Of a stretch of DNA of 64,000 bases, positions 40,763-49,212 are shown one piece after another. The number at the start of each line of letters is the position of its first letter. Position 1 is the stretch's first letter. The DNA is from Chryseobacterium sp. GVT01B. Its GTDB lineage: Bacteria; Bacteroidota; Bacteroidia; Flavobacteriales; Weeksellaceae. The notes beneath the pieces are model-generated. The model saw nothing but the letters and a program-made list of their open reading frames with translations, made no database searches and was not told where the DNA came from. Position numbers and translations under genes: made by a program. The stretch is from NCBI RefSeq assembly GCF_019970045.1, contig NZ_JAHXYI010000001.1, forward strand, positions 186,001 to 250,000, written 5' to 3'.

Positions 40763-41671
40763 ATGAAAAGAACCCTTTCGACGGTTTTATGTTGTTTATT
40801 GCCACTAGGATATTGGGTAAATGCACAATCCGGAATCTCTGCAGAACTGAAAACAGAATATATTCCGGGTTCCAATTATATCCGCCCTGAAGACAGCACA
40901 AAGACGAATTCTAAAAGTGATTTTAAAAGAATAGATCTTAACCTGAGTATTCCGTTATCCGTAAAAAAAGATACTGATGGGAAAGTAAGATCGTGGTCTA
41001 TGCTGCTGAGCGGATCTTATGCAAAGATGACCCACAAAAATTACGAAACCCAGTTATTTCCGAATGAGATGCTGAATGCGCAGGTGGGAATACAGCATAT
41101 GAGACCTTTAGGCAAAAAGTGGAGTATGATGCTGAATGCATCCGTGGGAGTGTATACAGACCTGGAAAGAGTTAATTTTGATGATGTGCTGGGGCAGGGA
41201 GGAATTTTGTTTATCAGACATTTTAATCCTAATCTTTCATTGGGAGGAGGGCCGGTGCTTACCACGGCTTTTGGAGTTCCCATGATTTTACCATGGATTT
41301 ATTTTGATTGGAAAACCAACGGAAAAATTAAATTCAATATCAATTTCCCGCAAGGCATGGAAGCCGGGTATCTGTTTTCAGACAAATTTGCTTTAAAAGC
41401 TGTTGTAGATCTTAACGGGATGACGGCAGAGAGAAATGTAGGCGGAAAATCTATGCTGCTGGGGTATCAGCAGATCACTGCAGGGCTCAGACCTGAATTG
41501 AAAATCAATGATAAACTTACGTTACGTGTCACAGGTGGAACGGCAATACTGAGAAGTTTCAGCGAAAACGACAGGAAAATCAGCAGCATTTTCAGAGACA
41601 AAAAAATAGCGGATCCAAGATTTGCAAGTACATTCTACGCTGCAGTATCACTGCGCTGGAATCTGCCATAA
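40763..41671 (+). CDS. Outer-membrane beta-barrel-like protein (DUF6268-like)
   Basis: A 302-residue protein with a signal peptide (LLPLGYWVNAQ). The mature part is made of alternating amphipathic beta strands and ends in an aromatic strand, SLRWNLP, as expected of an outer-membrane barrel. The overall pattern, including FKRIDLNLSIPLS and a FDDVLGQGGILFIRH turn, resembles DUF6268; this name is given from memory. Function unknown. It ends at a strong bidirectional terminator, convergent with the two-component genes. Confidence 0.72.
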   Translation: MKRTLSTVLCCLLPLGYWVNAQSGISAELKTEYIPGSNYIRPEDSTKTNSKSDFKRIDLNLSIPLSVKKDTDGKVRSWSMLLSGSYAKMTHKNYETQLFPNEMLNAQVGIQHMRPLGKKWSMMLNASVGVYTDLERVNFDDVLGQGGILFIRHFNPNLSLGGGPVLTTAFGVPMILPWIYFDWKTNGKIKFNINFPQGMEAGYLFSDKFALKAVVDLNGMTAERNVGGKSMLLGYQQITAGLRPELKINDKLTLRVTGGTAILRSFSENDRKISSIFRDKKIADPRFASTFYAAVSLRWNLP

Positions 41672-41676
41672 ATACT

Positions 41677-41716
41677 AAAAGGAAGGCGTATAAAATTTTA
41701 TACGCCTTCCTTTTTT
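41677..41716. terminator. Strong bidirectional terminator
   Basis: A nearly perfect palindrome centred near 41695 (AAAAGGAAGGCGTATAAA with its complement), with T runs on both strands, between two convergent operons. Confidence 0.8.
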
Positions 41717-41732
41717 ATGATAAGTTATTTAT

Positions 41733-42467
41733 TTACTTGCTGATCAGTTTCTTATACACTACCTGATTAAGCAGTTCTTCTTTTCTGGTACGGGAAATAG
41801 GAAGCTCAATTTTATTAATGAAAAGCCGTCCTCCGGAGATCATATCGATATGGGTGATATTGATGAGGTAAGATTTGTGAATCCTGAAAAAATGATCTGA
41901 AGGAAGGGATTCTTCAATCGCTTTCATCGTCTGATGAATAACCAGTGACTTGTCTTTAAAATGAAGTTTGGTGTAATTCTGCATACTTTCAATGTACAGA
42001 ATATCTACCCAGGAAACCTTGATAAAGGAGTCAGACTGCCTTACATACAGAAAGGGATCATCCAGAGGAGTATTCTTTTTCAATTTTTCACTGATGATAA
42101 ACTGTTGCTGGGCCTTGTTTACCGCCTGATAAAAACGGTTAAAAGCAATGGGTTTTAAAAGATAATCTACAACCTGCAGACGGAATCCCTCCAAAGCATA
42201 TTCAGAATAAGCTGTGGTAAGGATGCATAAAGGTGGATTTTCCAGCTGTTCCAGAAATTCCAGACCGGTAAGATATGGCATGTTGATATCCAGGAAAAGA
42301 AGATCTATTTCGCTTTCCTTTACTTTGGCATCTGCTTCCAGTGCGGTGGCACAGGTTCCTTCAACTGATAAAAAATCAATTTGACCAGCCAGTTCCTTAA
42401 GATGGAATCTTGCAAGAGGTTCATCATCTATAATCAGGCATTTCATTTTTGGAATATTAGAGCTCAT
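41733..42467 (-). CDS. LytTR-family response regulator
   Basis: A 244-residue two-component regulator. The receiver domain (residues 8-120) has the acidic pair IIDDEP, phosphoacceptor Asp60 in LLFLDINMP, and K in YLLKPI. The C-terminal LytTR DNA-binding domain (about 140-240) has DILYIESMQNYTKLHF and FFRIHKSYLINITHI. It overlaps the sensor kinase gene upstream by 11 bases, so the two form a pair. The target genes are unknown; in Bacteroidota many LytTR regulators act on nearby transport or surface genes. Confidence 0.93.
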   Translation of the reverse strand: MSSNIPKMKCLIIDDEPLARFHLKELAGQIDFLSVEGTCATALEADAKVKESEIDLLFLDINMPYLTGLEFLEQLENPPLCILTTAYSEYALEGFRLQVVDYLLKPIAFNRFYQAVNKAQQQFIISEKLKKNTPLDDPFLYVRQSDSFIKVSWVDILYIESMQNYTKLHFKDKSLVIHQTMKAIEESLPSDHFFRIHKSYLINITHIDMISGGRLFINKIELPISRTRKEELLNQVVYKKLISK

Positions 42468-43518
42468 GATGGTCAGATAGTGTTAGTAGTAAAGTTATTT
42501 TAAAGATATGATCATTCGTTTCAATTTTCAGATCGTGGGAGTCAGGATATTGCAGCTTTAAACGTTTTTTTACATTTTGAAGGCCAATTCCGCCCGCTCC
42601 GTCTTTCTTTTTGTAAGTTGTCATATCAGAATAGGAATTTTCAACATAGAAATAGAGGTGGTTGTCTTTTTCTTTACAGGAGATTTTCACATACCCTTTA
42701 TGCCCGGGAAGCCTGCAGACATACTTAAAGGCATTTTCGATAAAAGGAACCAGAAGCAAAGGAGCAATGAAAGCTTTTCTGTTATCCACTTCCCATGAAG
42801 CCTTTACATCCAGTTCATTTCCCCATCTCAGTTTTTCTACCTCAACAAGATTCTGAAGATATTCAATCTCTTTATCTAAATGAACCAGAGGCTGATTGCA
42901 ATGATATAGCTGATACCTCAGAATATCCGAAAATTTCATCAGTAAAAAATCTGCAAGCTGGGTATCCGTTTTCATCAGAATATGGATATGATTCAGGATA
43001 TTGAATACCACATGCGGATTGATCTGATCCTGCAGAAGTTTAAGCTGGTTTTCCAGATGTGCCTGCTGAAGAAGAATATGATCACGCTCTATTCTTCCGT
43101 GTTCATTATAAAATTTTACCCCACATGCTGCTCCGTTGATCAGAAATGAGGCAGGCAGAGACATATAAAAGCCCTTCCATAAAAAAGGCAACTGATCTAT
43201 GAAGTTTTCCGGAAGATGATCTTTAGGCTCCACTTCAAGATAGGTGAATATAACGGAGAAAACCAGACTAAGCAAGAAAATAACGATTATCAACTGTATC
43301 AGAAACCGTTTCATTTTCTTTTCCCGAAGAGCTTTCGGAAGAAGCTTATTGGTTAAAAAATGAGTAAATGTAAACGAGAATGCTGCAATAATCGCAGCCT
43401 GGATCATCGCAAGATAAGTTTCTGTGGTACTCTGGAAATTAAACCACAATACAATAGCCAATACAAGCCAGAAAATAAAAGTAAATATGTATTCTTTAAA
43501 AACAAAAGATTTTGTCAT
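42457..43518 (-). CDS. LytS-like sensor histidine kinase (His_kinase family)
   Basis: A 353-residue inner-membrane kinase. Four hydrophobic segments occupy about residues 11-130. The phosphoacceptor is His169 in QINPHVVFNILNH, a variant of the usual NPHFLFN box, and the ATPase lobe has VPFIENAFKYV and GGIGLQNVKKRLKLQYP. It has no extracytoplasmic sensor domain of note, so it probably senses something in the membrane. It is the first gene of the pair with the LytTR regulator. Confidence 0.92.
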   Translation of the reverse strand: MTKSFVFKEYIFTFIFWLVLAIVLWFNFQSTTETYLAMIQAAIIAAFSFTFTHFLTNKLLPKALREKKMKRFLIQLIIVIFLLSLVFSVIFTYLEVEPKDHLPENFIDQLPFLWKGFYMSLPASFLINGAACGVKFYNEHGRIERDHILLQQAHLENQLKLLQDQINPHVVFNILNHIHILMKTDTQLADFLLMKFSDILRYQLYHCNQPLVHLDKEIEYLQNLVEVEKLRWGNELDVKASWEVDNRKAFIAPLLLVPFIENAFKYVCRLPGHKGYVKISCKEKDNHLYFYVENSYSDMTTYKKKDGAGGIGLQNVKKRLKLQYPDSHDLKIETNDHIFKITLLLTLSDHHEL

Positions 43519-43597
43519 GGAATAGGAAATAATTTGATAAAAAAATTAGAAACTGCAGGGAAAACAGTTTCTAATGGGTAAAGATAATTTAAGTTTT

Positions 43598-44194
43598 TTA
43601 GAACAGGAAATAACCTATTCCGAGGGAAAAACTGTGGGGTTTGGACTTAAACTCTTTACTGATACTGGAAAGACCTGTTTCATATCTAAGATCTACGGTG
43701 AAGTTTTTATAATCTACCCCGATACCTCCTGTAATTCCAATATTGGATTTGTCGAACTTTTTAAAACCTTCCTGCAAAGCCTTGGAAGAAGATAAATTAT
43801 TATTAAAGGCATAGCTGTAAACACCTCCGGCAAATGCTCTTACATTAAAATCATCGGTTTTAATGAATTTATATCCTACTACTACAGGAATATCAATAGC
43901 GTTCCAGGAAAGTTTTGAAGAGCTTCCGTCTTGGGAGGTGTATGATGTCTTCTTTTTGTTGAACAGAGCTTCTCCCTGTACATACAGCTTTCCGAGATCT
44001 ACTCTTGTCATTATTCCTGCCTGATAGCCTAGCCCGTATTTCCCTTCCAAGGAAGAAGATGCCGTTGATGTTTTTGTAAAATTTGTTCCTCCCTTGACCC
44101 CGATGTGAAAAGCCGGTGTCTGCTGTGCTTTTGTTTCTACGGTGCAAAAAATGCATAATAACAGAGAACTCAGAGCTAAAAATTGCTGCTTCAT
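43598..44194 (-). CDS. Outer-membrane beta-barrel protein (PorT-like family)
   Basis: A 198-residue protein. The ATG at 44194 begins a typical signal peptide (KQQFLALSSLLLCIFCTVETKAQ). The mature barrel opens with FHIGVKGGTNFTK and ends with a SFSLGIGYFLF strand, the usual pattern of small Bacteroidota PorT/OMP_b-brl_2-type porin-like proteins. Function unknown. It is upstream of nothing obvious and downstream of the bacteriocin-like peptide gene on the same strand, about 150 bases apart. Confidence 0.8.
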   Translation of the reverse strand: MKQQFLALSSLLLCIFCTVETKAQQTPAFHIGVKGGTNFTKTSTASSSLEGKYGLGYQAGIMTRVDLGKLYVQGEALFNKKKTSYTSQDGSSSKLSWNAIDIPVVVGYKFIKTDDFNVRAFAGGVYSYAFNNNLSSSKALQEGFKKFDKSNIGITGGIGVDYKNFTVDLRYETGLSSISKEFKSKPHSFSLGIGYFLF

Positions 44195-44344
44195 AATTAA
44201 TTGTGTTAAAAATCTGATGCAAAACAACAATGATGAAGCGCAGTATGAAATTTTATTTGATGAATGGCAGAGATGCTTGGACCAAGACCCGTTTCCGGAT
44301 GAAAATAAAAAACCGGAAGTATTATTACTCCCGGTTTCTGTTTA

Positions 44345-44587
44345 TTAATAAGGCTGCTCTTCACAAATGGAAGGAGGATTGCATCCACCGCCGCCTGGAT
44401 TTCCGCCACCACCTACAGCGATACATTGTCCGGGATTTCCGTCTTCATACATTTCGCATGCGTATCCCCAGGCACATTGGCAATCGTCCTGACAATTATA
44501 AGAGTTGCCTCCCATATGACAGCCGTCTATTCCGCTGCCCAGAATTGTAGATAAGTCTTTTCTCAAAAGTTTTTTGATTTTTTTCAT
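44345..44587 (-). CDS. Eight-cysteine peptide with a putative GG-type leader
   Basis: An 80-residue peptide. The N-terminal 19 residues MKKIKKLLRKDLSTILGSG look like a leader with a glycine-type cleavage site; the rest has eight cysteines (23, 32, 36, 38, 44, 55, 69, 75) and a Gly/Pro-rich stretch (GGGGNPGGGG). It is unrelated in sequence to the four peptides at 29.4-30.3 kb, but shares the plan of basic helical leader plus Cys-rich core. Bacteriocin, pheromone or metal-binding roles are all possible. No exporter gene is adjacent. Confidence 0.7.
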   Translation of the reverse strand: MKKIKKLLRKDLSTILGSGIDGCHMGGNSYNCQDDCQCAWGYACEMYEDGNPGQCIAVGGGGNPGGGGCNPPSICEEQPY

Positions 44588-44691
44588 GGTTTAATTTGGT
44601 ATTAAATGTTATCGTTTAATTTGTATATCCTTGTAAATATAGTAAAATTGTCTTAATGTATTGTAAATGAATTATATATAGATTATATACA

Positions 44692-44722
44692 AAAAGAAGC
44701 CATTTTCAAGAATGGCTTCCTT
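44692..44722 (-). terminator. Terminator of the 435-residue lipoprotein gene
   Basis: GAAGCCATT (44696-44704) pairs with AATGGCTTC (44711-44719), followed by a T run on the minus strand. Confidence 0.75.
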
Positions 44723-44742
44723 ATGATGTAAAATATTCTGTT

Positions 44743-46050
44743 TTAGAAGCTGAAATTCTTTTGGTACAGCATATATTCTTTTTGAAACAGAGGAATGGTG
44801 CCTTCATATCTGAGAGGAGCTATTCCAAAACCATAAAACATATCAGCCTGGATTTTACCTTTTACAGAAATAACCCCTTTCCTTTCAGGAACAAATGTCA
44901 ATCCTAAGGACGAAAGGGCAGAAGCTCTTCCTCTTAATCCGGAATTGGCGATAGGAATAGAAATAAACATCAGTCCTACAGCTCCTTTTGCCTCTAAGCC
45001 GGCTTCAGCAGATAAGTTTCCTTCTGCACTGGTGATGGCAGGTTCTGATTTCTTTTGAAGATTAATATTAATCGCCGGATTTTTACTTACAAGAAAGTTA
45101 GCATTTCCTTCAAGATCCAAAAGTTGTGCCTGTACTTTTCCTGTAGCCTGTACTCCAAGGAAAGGACCAGCAGAAAGAGTAGGACTTAAAATCAGTCCTG
45201 TAGGTCCTAAAACGATTGGAACAATAGGAATATTCAGGTAGTCTGTAGTACTTGCCGTATAGCCCAGACTTCCCACAATACTCGCAGTGCTCTGAAGCTT
45301 GATGTCATCCATAATGAGGTTAACATAGAAGTTGGATAAGTGTCCCCATGAGAATGTGATATTATAATCAATCTTTGGAGTAAATCCTCCTTGTACATTT
45401 ACAGAGGATGTACCTGATGAAGATAGAGGAAATGAAAAGGTTTTATTGAAATTATAACGGTTGAAAGTAATTAATTTCTGGTTTTGAATATTTTTTGCTT
45501 CGATAGAAAGTATTTTTTGGTTGATTTGCTCAGAGACCATACCTTCTACAGGGATGTAATTAACCATTCTTCCATCAATATTAACGGGAGCTTTACCGGA
45601 TGGATCATACACTCCGCTCAGTGTTCCGCTATAGATAAATTCTTCAAGTTTGGCACTGGAAGTTTGCACTTTAAATTGGTTATTCAATTTTGAAACAGCG
45701 CTTACTTTTGAAAGAATGGTATTCACCTGATCACCTTCTATTTTAGTTCCTACAATAACGGTTCCTACCGAAATACTGTCTGTTTGCGGGGTCATACGGC
45801 TAAATGTGATTTCTCCTTCATTATGGGTAGAAATTGCATTGACCGATTCATCATTCAGAATAATGACATTCTTCTGTAAAGTCAGATTTCCCAAAGTCTT
45901 CATTTGAACAGACTCTGCGGGTTTTTCAGCAGGCTGATCGGCGGGATCATCCTGAGAACAAGACGTTAAAAGAAACAAACAGAAAATAGATAAAAGAAAA
46001 GTAAAGTAAAATTTTCTGTTGATTTTGAAGTGGTTAGATTTCATTTTCAT
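44743..46050 (-). CDS. Large lipoprotein of unknown function
   Basis: A 435-residue lipoprotein (lipobox LLTSC, Cys31), followed by an acidic Pro-rich linker (QDDPADQPAEKPAES). The body is beta-rich, with repeats of ISVG/VGTKIEGDQV type in the first half and an Ala- and Gly-rich region with long hydrophobic strands in the second (LILSPTLSAGPFLG, GLMFISIPIANSG). I do not recognise the family. Surface or periplasmic location is inferred from the lipobox. It has its own terminator, and a 150-base gap separates it from the TonB-C-like gene upstream. Confidence 0.75.
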   Translation of the reverse strand: MKMKSNHFKINRKFYFTFLLSIFCLFLLTSCSQDDPADQPAEKPAESVQMKTLGNLTLQKNVIILNDESVNAISTHNEGEITFSRMTPQTDSISVGTVIVGTKIEGDQVNTILSKVSAVSKLNNQFKVQTSSAKLEEFIYSGTLSGVYDPSGKAPVNIDGRMVNYIPVEGMVSEQINQKILSIEAKNIQNQKLITFNRYNFNKTFSFPLSSSGTSSVNVQGGFTPKIDYNITFSWGHLSNFYVNLIMDDIKLQSTASIVGSLGYTASTTDYLNIPIVPIVLGPTGLILSPTLSAGPFLGVQATGKVQAQLLDLEGNANFLVSKNPAININLQKKSEPAITSAEGNLSAEAGLEAKGAVGLMFISIPIANSGLRGRASALSSLGLTFVPERKGVISVKGKIQADMFYGFGIAPLRYEGTIPLFQKEYMLYQKNFSF

Positions 46051-46166
46051 ATACAGTGATTTTAAGTTTTATCTAAATTAGGTGAATTATTTAATACATA
46101 CAAAAGAATAATGTTAAATTAGTATCAATAACATAATGAATTCAATGATGTTTTTTTAATATAGAA

Positions 46167-46196
46167 AAGAAAAACCCGCTATCACTGTAGCGGGTT
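46167..46196 (-). terminator. Terminator of the pepT operon
   Basis: AACCCGCTA (46173-46181) pairs with TAGCGGGTT (46188-46196); on the minus strand a T-rich tail follows. Confidence 0.75.
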
Positions 46197-46203
46197 CTGT
46201 ATA

Positions 46204-46770
46204 TTATTTTTTAAAAGTCAATGTTAAAGGAACAGAAACATTTGACGAAATTGGTTTTCCTTTGTCTTCTGCCGGTTTCCACTTGCCTTTATCTTTCATA
46301 CGGTAAAAAGCCGCTTCAATAAATGCATTTACATCTTCATTATTTCCTTTTACATTAGGATCCAGAGCATTTCCTTTAGAATCAACAACAAAAGTGATTG
46401 TTGCTTTGTAGGTATCCGGAGAAAAGTTTAAAAAATCAAGTTCCACAGCTTCATATAATAATTTTTGAAAGCCTGCTTTGCCTTTATCATATTCAGCTTC
46501 TTTAGTGACTTTTACTTTTGACGGAGGATCTGCAGCGATCATTTTCTGATCTTCAAGAGAAGCTTTATCCAAAGCATCTTTGTAAGCCGCTATCTTATCT
46601 TCTGTCAAAAGCCATTCTTTCTTCGTTCTTAAATCATTAGGCTTAGGATATTTGTTATACAGAGCTGTTTTCTTTCTTTCATAGCGTGAATCTGCCCGTT
46701 GAAATTCAGAAATCTGGGCATTGCCGAAAATAAAAGTGAAAATGAATGCTGATGCTAAGACCTTTTTCAT
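46204..46770 (-). CDS. Secreted protein with a TonB C-terminal-like domain
   Basis: A 188-residue protein with a signal peptide (ASAFIFTFIFGNAQ), a basic helical region near residues 25-95, and a C-terminal TonB-C-like domain (ITFVVDSKGNALDPNVKG, KGKWKPAEDKGKPISSNVSVPLTLTF). Like the protein at 33621-34025, it lacks a membrane anchor, so it is not a normal TonB. It starts six bases after the pepT stop and is on the same transcript. Function unknown. Confidence 0.78.
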   Translation of the reverse strand: MKKVLASAFIFTFIFGNAQISEFQRADSRYERKKTALYNKYPKPNDLRTKKEWLLTEDKIAAYKDALDKASLEDQKMIAADPPSKVKVTKEAEYDKGKAGFQKLLYEAVELDFLNFSPDTYKATITFVVDSKGNALDPNVKGNNEDVNAFIEAAFYRMKDKGKWKPAEDKGKPISSNVSVPLTLTFKK

Positions 46771-46776
46771 GATTTA

Positions 46777-48024
46777 TTAAGCTTTTACAATATTAATAAT
46801 TACTTCAGTTGCTTTTTCCATACTTTCCAGAGCTACATATTCGTATGGTCCGTGGAAGTTGATTCCTCCTGCGAAAATATTCGGGCATGGAAGTCCCATA
46901 TAAGAAAGCTGAGCACCATCCGTTCCACCTCTGATTGCTTTAATCTTAGGTTCAATACCAGCTTCAGTCATTGCTTTTGCGGCAAGATCTACAATATGCA
47001 TTTTGCCTTCAAACTGCTGCTTCATGTTTCTGTATTGCTCTTTGATCTCCACTTCAGCAGTTCCCTCACCGTGCTTTTGATTGAATTCAGCGATTTTCCC
47101 TTCCATGAATTTCTTTCTCGCTTCAAATTTATCTGCATCATGATCACGGATAATGTATTGAAGTTTAGCCTCAGAAATATCTGCCGTGATATCCATTAAA
47201 TGGTAGAATCCGTCAAAACCTTTTGTTGTTGAAGGCGTTTCGTTAGCCGGAAGCATTTGAGCAAACTCAGCCGCTAAAAGCGCTGCATTGATCATTTTTC
47301 CGTAAGCATAACCCGGGTGAACGCTCAATCCGTGGATTTTTACCACAGCTCCCGCCGCATTAAAGTTTTCATACTCCAATTCTCCAACTTCTCCACCGTC
47401 CATGGTGTAAGCCCATTCTGCGCCAAATTTAGCTACATCAAATTTATGCGCTCCTCTTCCGATCTCTTCATCCGGAGTAAATCCTATAGCAATTCTTCCG
47501 TGTTTGATCTCAGGGTGAGCGATAAGATATTCCGCTGCCGTTACAATCTCTGCACAACCGGCTTTATCATCAGCACCAAGAAGCGTATTCCCGTCAGTAG
47601 TAATTAACGTCTGGCCAATATATTTTTTTAAACTTTCAAATCTTGAAGGGGATAATGTGAATCCCGTAGTCTGGTTCAAAAGAAGATCATTTCCGTCATA
47701 ATTTTCCCAAACCTGAGGCTTTACATTTTCTCCACTGAAGTCCGGTGAAGTATCATAGTGTGAAATAAATCCGATGGTAGGTCTGTCATCATTTTCAAGG
47801 TTAGAAGGAACATATCCCATAATATAACCATGCTCATCAATTGAAACATTTTCCAGACCGATGGTTTTCAGCTCTTCAGTAATGTAATTGGCAATATCCC
47901 ACTGGCGAGGAGTAGAAGGTGTTGTTTCGCTCTCTGCATCGCTGGTTGAATATATTTTTACATAGCTAAGAAAACGGTTCAGTAATTTTTCTTTCCACAA
48001 TGGGTTGAATTCTATTGTACTCAT
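46777..48024 (-). CDS. pepT: Peptidase T (tripeptide aminopeptidase)
   Basis: A 415-residue cytosolic M20-family zinc peptidase that removes the N-terminal residue from tripeptides. Metal-site motifs are SHYDTSPDFSG near residue 92, LLGADDKAGCAEI near residue 149, FTPDEEIGRGAHKFDV near residue 184 and FHGPYEYV near the end. Length is typical. A TAACTTTG element at 48045-48052 is probably its promoter, and the TonB-C-like gene is cotranscribed. Confidence 0.95.
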   Translation of the reverse strand: MSTIEFNPLWKEKLLNRFLSYVKIYSTSDAESETTPSTPRQWDIANYITEELKTIGLENVSIDEHGYIMGYVPSNLENDDRPTIGFISHYDTSPDFSGENVKPQVWENYDGNDLLLNQTTGFTLSPSRFESLKKYIGQTLITTDGNTLLGADDKAGCAEIVTAAEYLIAHPEIKHGRIAIGFTPDEEIGRGAHKFDVAKFGAEWAYTMDGGEVGELEYENFNAAGAVVKIHGLSVHPGYAYGKMINAALLAAEFAQMLPANETPSTTKGFDGFYHLMDITADISEAKLQYIIRDHDADKFEARKKFMEGKIAEFNQKHGEGTAEVEIKEQYRNMKQQFEGKMHIVDLAAKAMTEAGIEPKIKAIRGGTDGAQLSYMGLPCPNIFAGGINFHGPYEYVALESMEKATEVIINIVKA

Positions 48025-48044
48025 CAGATAATCATAAATTTTAA

Positions 48045-48052
48045 CAAAGTTA
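48045..48052 (-). promoter_or_regulatory. Putative -7 promoter element of pepT
   Basis: Reads TAACTTTG on the minus strand, 20 bases before the pepT ATG. Confidence 0.45.
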
Positions 48053-48185
48053 GCAAATTTGATGCTGAGAATACGTTATTTGCGATTTAATATCAGTTAT
48101 TGAAATTATTAATCAGAGATAAAACTTTGAAAATCAAAATAATGTTAGCTTTGTGTGTACAATATACTAAGTAGTTTAGTTTTAT

Positions 48186-48193
48186 TATATTTG
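48186..48193 (+). promoter_or_regulatory. Putative -7 promoter element of the HMG-CoA lyase gene
   Basis: TATATTTG, 19 bases before the ATG. A second candidate, TAGCTTTG with TTTG 16 bases upstream, is at 48126-48153. Confidence 0.4.
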
Positions 48194-48212
48194 AGAAAAT
48201 CAAAAAGTAACA

Positions 48213-49061
48213 ATGTTTCTTACCGAATGTCCTAGAGATGCAATGCAGGGATGGGGAGAATTTATCCCTACCGATAAAAAAATAGATTATATCAACTCCT
48301 TGATGGATGTTGGCTTTGATGTATTGGATTGTCTGAGTTTTGTTTCCCCTAAAGCAATTCCGCAAATGGCTGACTCTGATGAGGTAGCCAAAAATATTGA
48401 CAAATCACGCTCCAAAACTAAAGTTTCCGCAATTATCGGCAATTACAGAGGTGCTGAAAAAGCATTGAAACACCAGTCAGTGGATATTCTTGGTTTTCCG
48501 TTTTCTATTTCCGAAACTTTTCAGCACAGAAATACCAATAAAAGTCAGGAGGAAGCTTTCGATGAAATCATTAAAATGCTTGAACTGGTAAAAAGTGAAG
48601 GGAAACAACTTAATATCTATTTCTCTATGGCTTTTGGAAATCCATACGGTGAAATGTGGAAGTGGGAAGAAGTTGACCAGTGGGCACAGAGATTTTCAGA
48701 TATCGGAGTGAAAGATATTTTATTGTCAGATACTACCGGAGTGGCAACTCCCGAAACGATTGCTCTTTTGTTTGAAAAAATACCTTCAAAATACCCTGAA
48801 ATTAACTTCGGAGGACACTTTCATAACCGTTATGAAGATTCTTATTCAAAATTAAAAGCGGCTTATGATAAAGGTTGCAGAAGATTTGACAGTGCCATCA
48901 AAGGTATTGGAGGATGCCCTATGGCTAAAGATGATCTTGTAGGAAATATGCCTACTGAACAGGTGATCAATTTTATGAGTGTTGAAAAAGCAGAGCATAA
49001 GCTGAATCTCCTGAACTTTGAAAGCTCTTACAATAAAGCAAAGGATATTTTTCATTTTTAA
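48213..49061 (+). CDS. Hydroxymethylglutaryl-CoA lyase
   Basis: A 282-residue TIM-barrel enzyme of the DRE-TIM metallolyase group; it splits HMG-CoA to acetyl-CoA and acetoacetate at the end of leucine breakdown. The first strand LTECPRDAMQGW holds the metal-binding Glu/Asp and catalytic Arg, GGHFHNRY holds the metal histidines, and IKGIGGCPMAKDDLVGN is the HMG-CoA-lyase loop with its cysteine. No other leucine-degradation gene is adjacent. It is followed by a GC-rich hairpin. Confidence 0.9.
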   Translation: MFLTECPRDAMQGWGEFIPTDKKIDYINSLMDVGFDVLDCLSFVSPKAIPQMADSDEVAKNIDKSRSKTKVSAIIGNYRGAEKALKHQSVDILGFPFSISETFQHRNTNKSQEEAFDEIIKMLELVKSEGKQLNIYFSMAFGNPYGEMWKWEEVDQWAQRFSDIGVKDILLSDTTGVATPETIALLFEKIPSKYPEINFGGHFHNRYEDSYSKLKAAYDKGCRRFDSAIKGIGGCPMAKDDLVGNMPTEQVINFMSVEKAEHKLNLLNFESSYNKAKDIFHF

Positions 49062-49126
49062 GAATAAATCTCACAGAGAAAAAGAGGTCCGCTCAAATTT
49101 CAAAATATGTGAGAAAAACATTAATA

Positions 49127-49150
49127 GGAGCGGGCTTTAGCCCGCTTTAT
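49127..49150 (+). terminator. GC-rich hairpin after the lyase gene
   Basis: AGCGGGC pairs with GCCCGCT around TTTA, then TTATTATATT. Probably the terminator of the lyase gene, though such GGGCTTTAGCCC units can also be dispersed repeats. Confidence 0.55.
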
Positions 49151-49212
49151 TATATTAAAATACAAATAGGCTTCAGCCAAAACATATTAATCTTAAACCC
49201 AAAATCAACAAA

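Noticed and set aside
44230..44550. A plus-strand open frame covering the eight-cysteine peptide gene
   Set aside because: Its predicted protein has no recognisable pattern, while the minus-strand peptide has leader, cysteines and a clean start.
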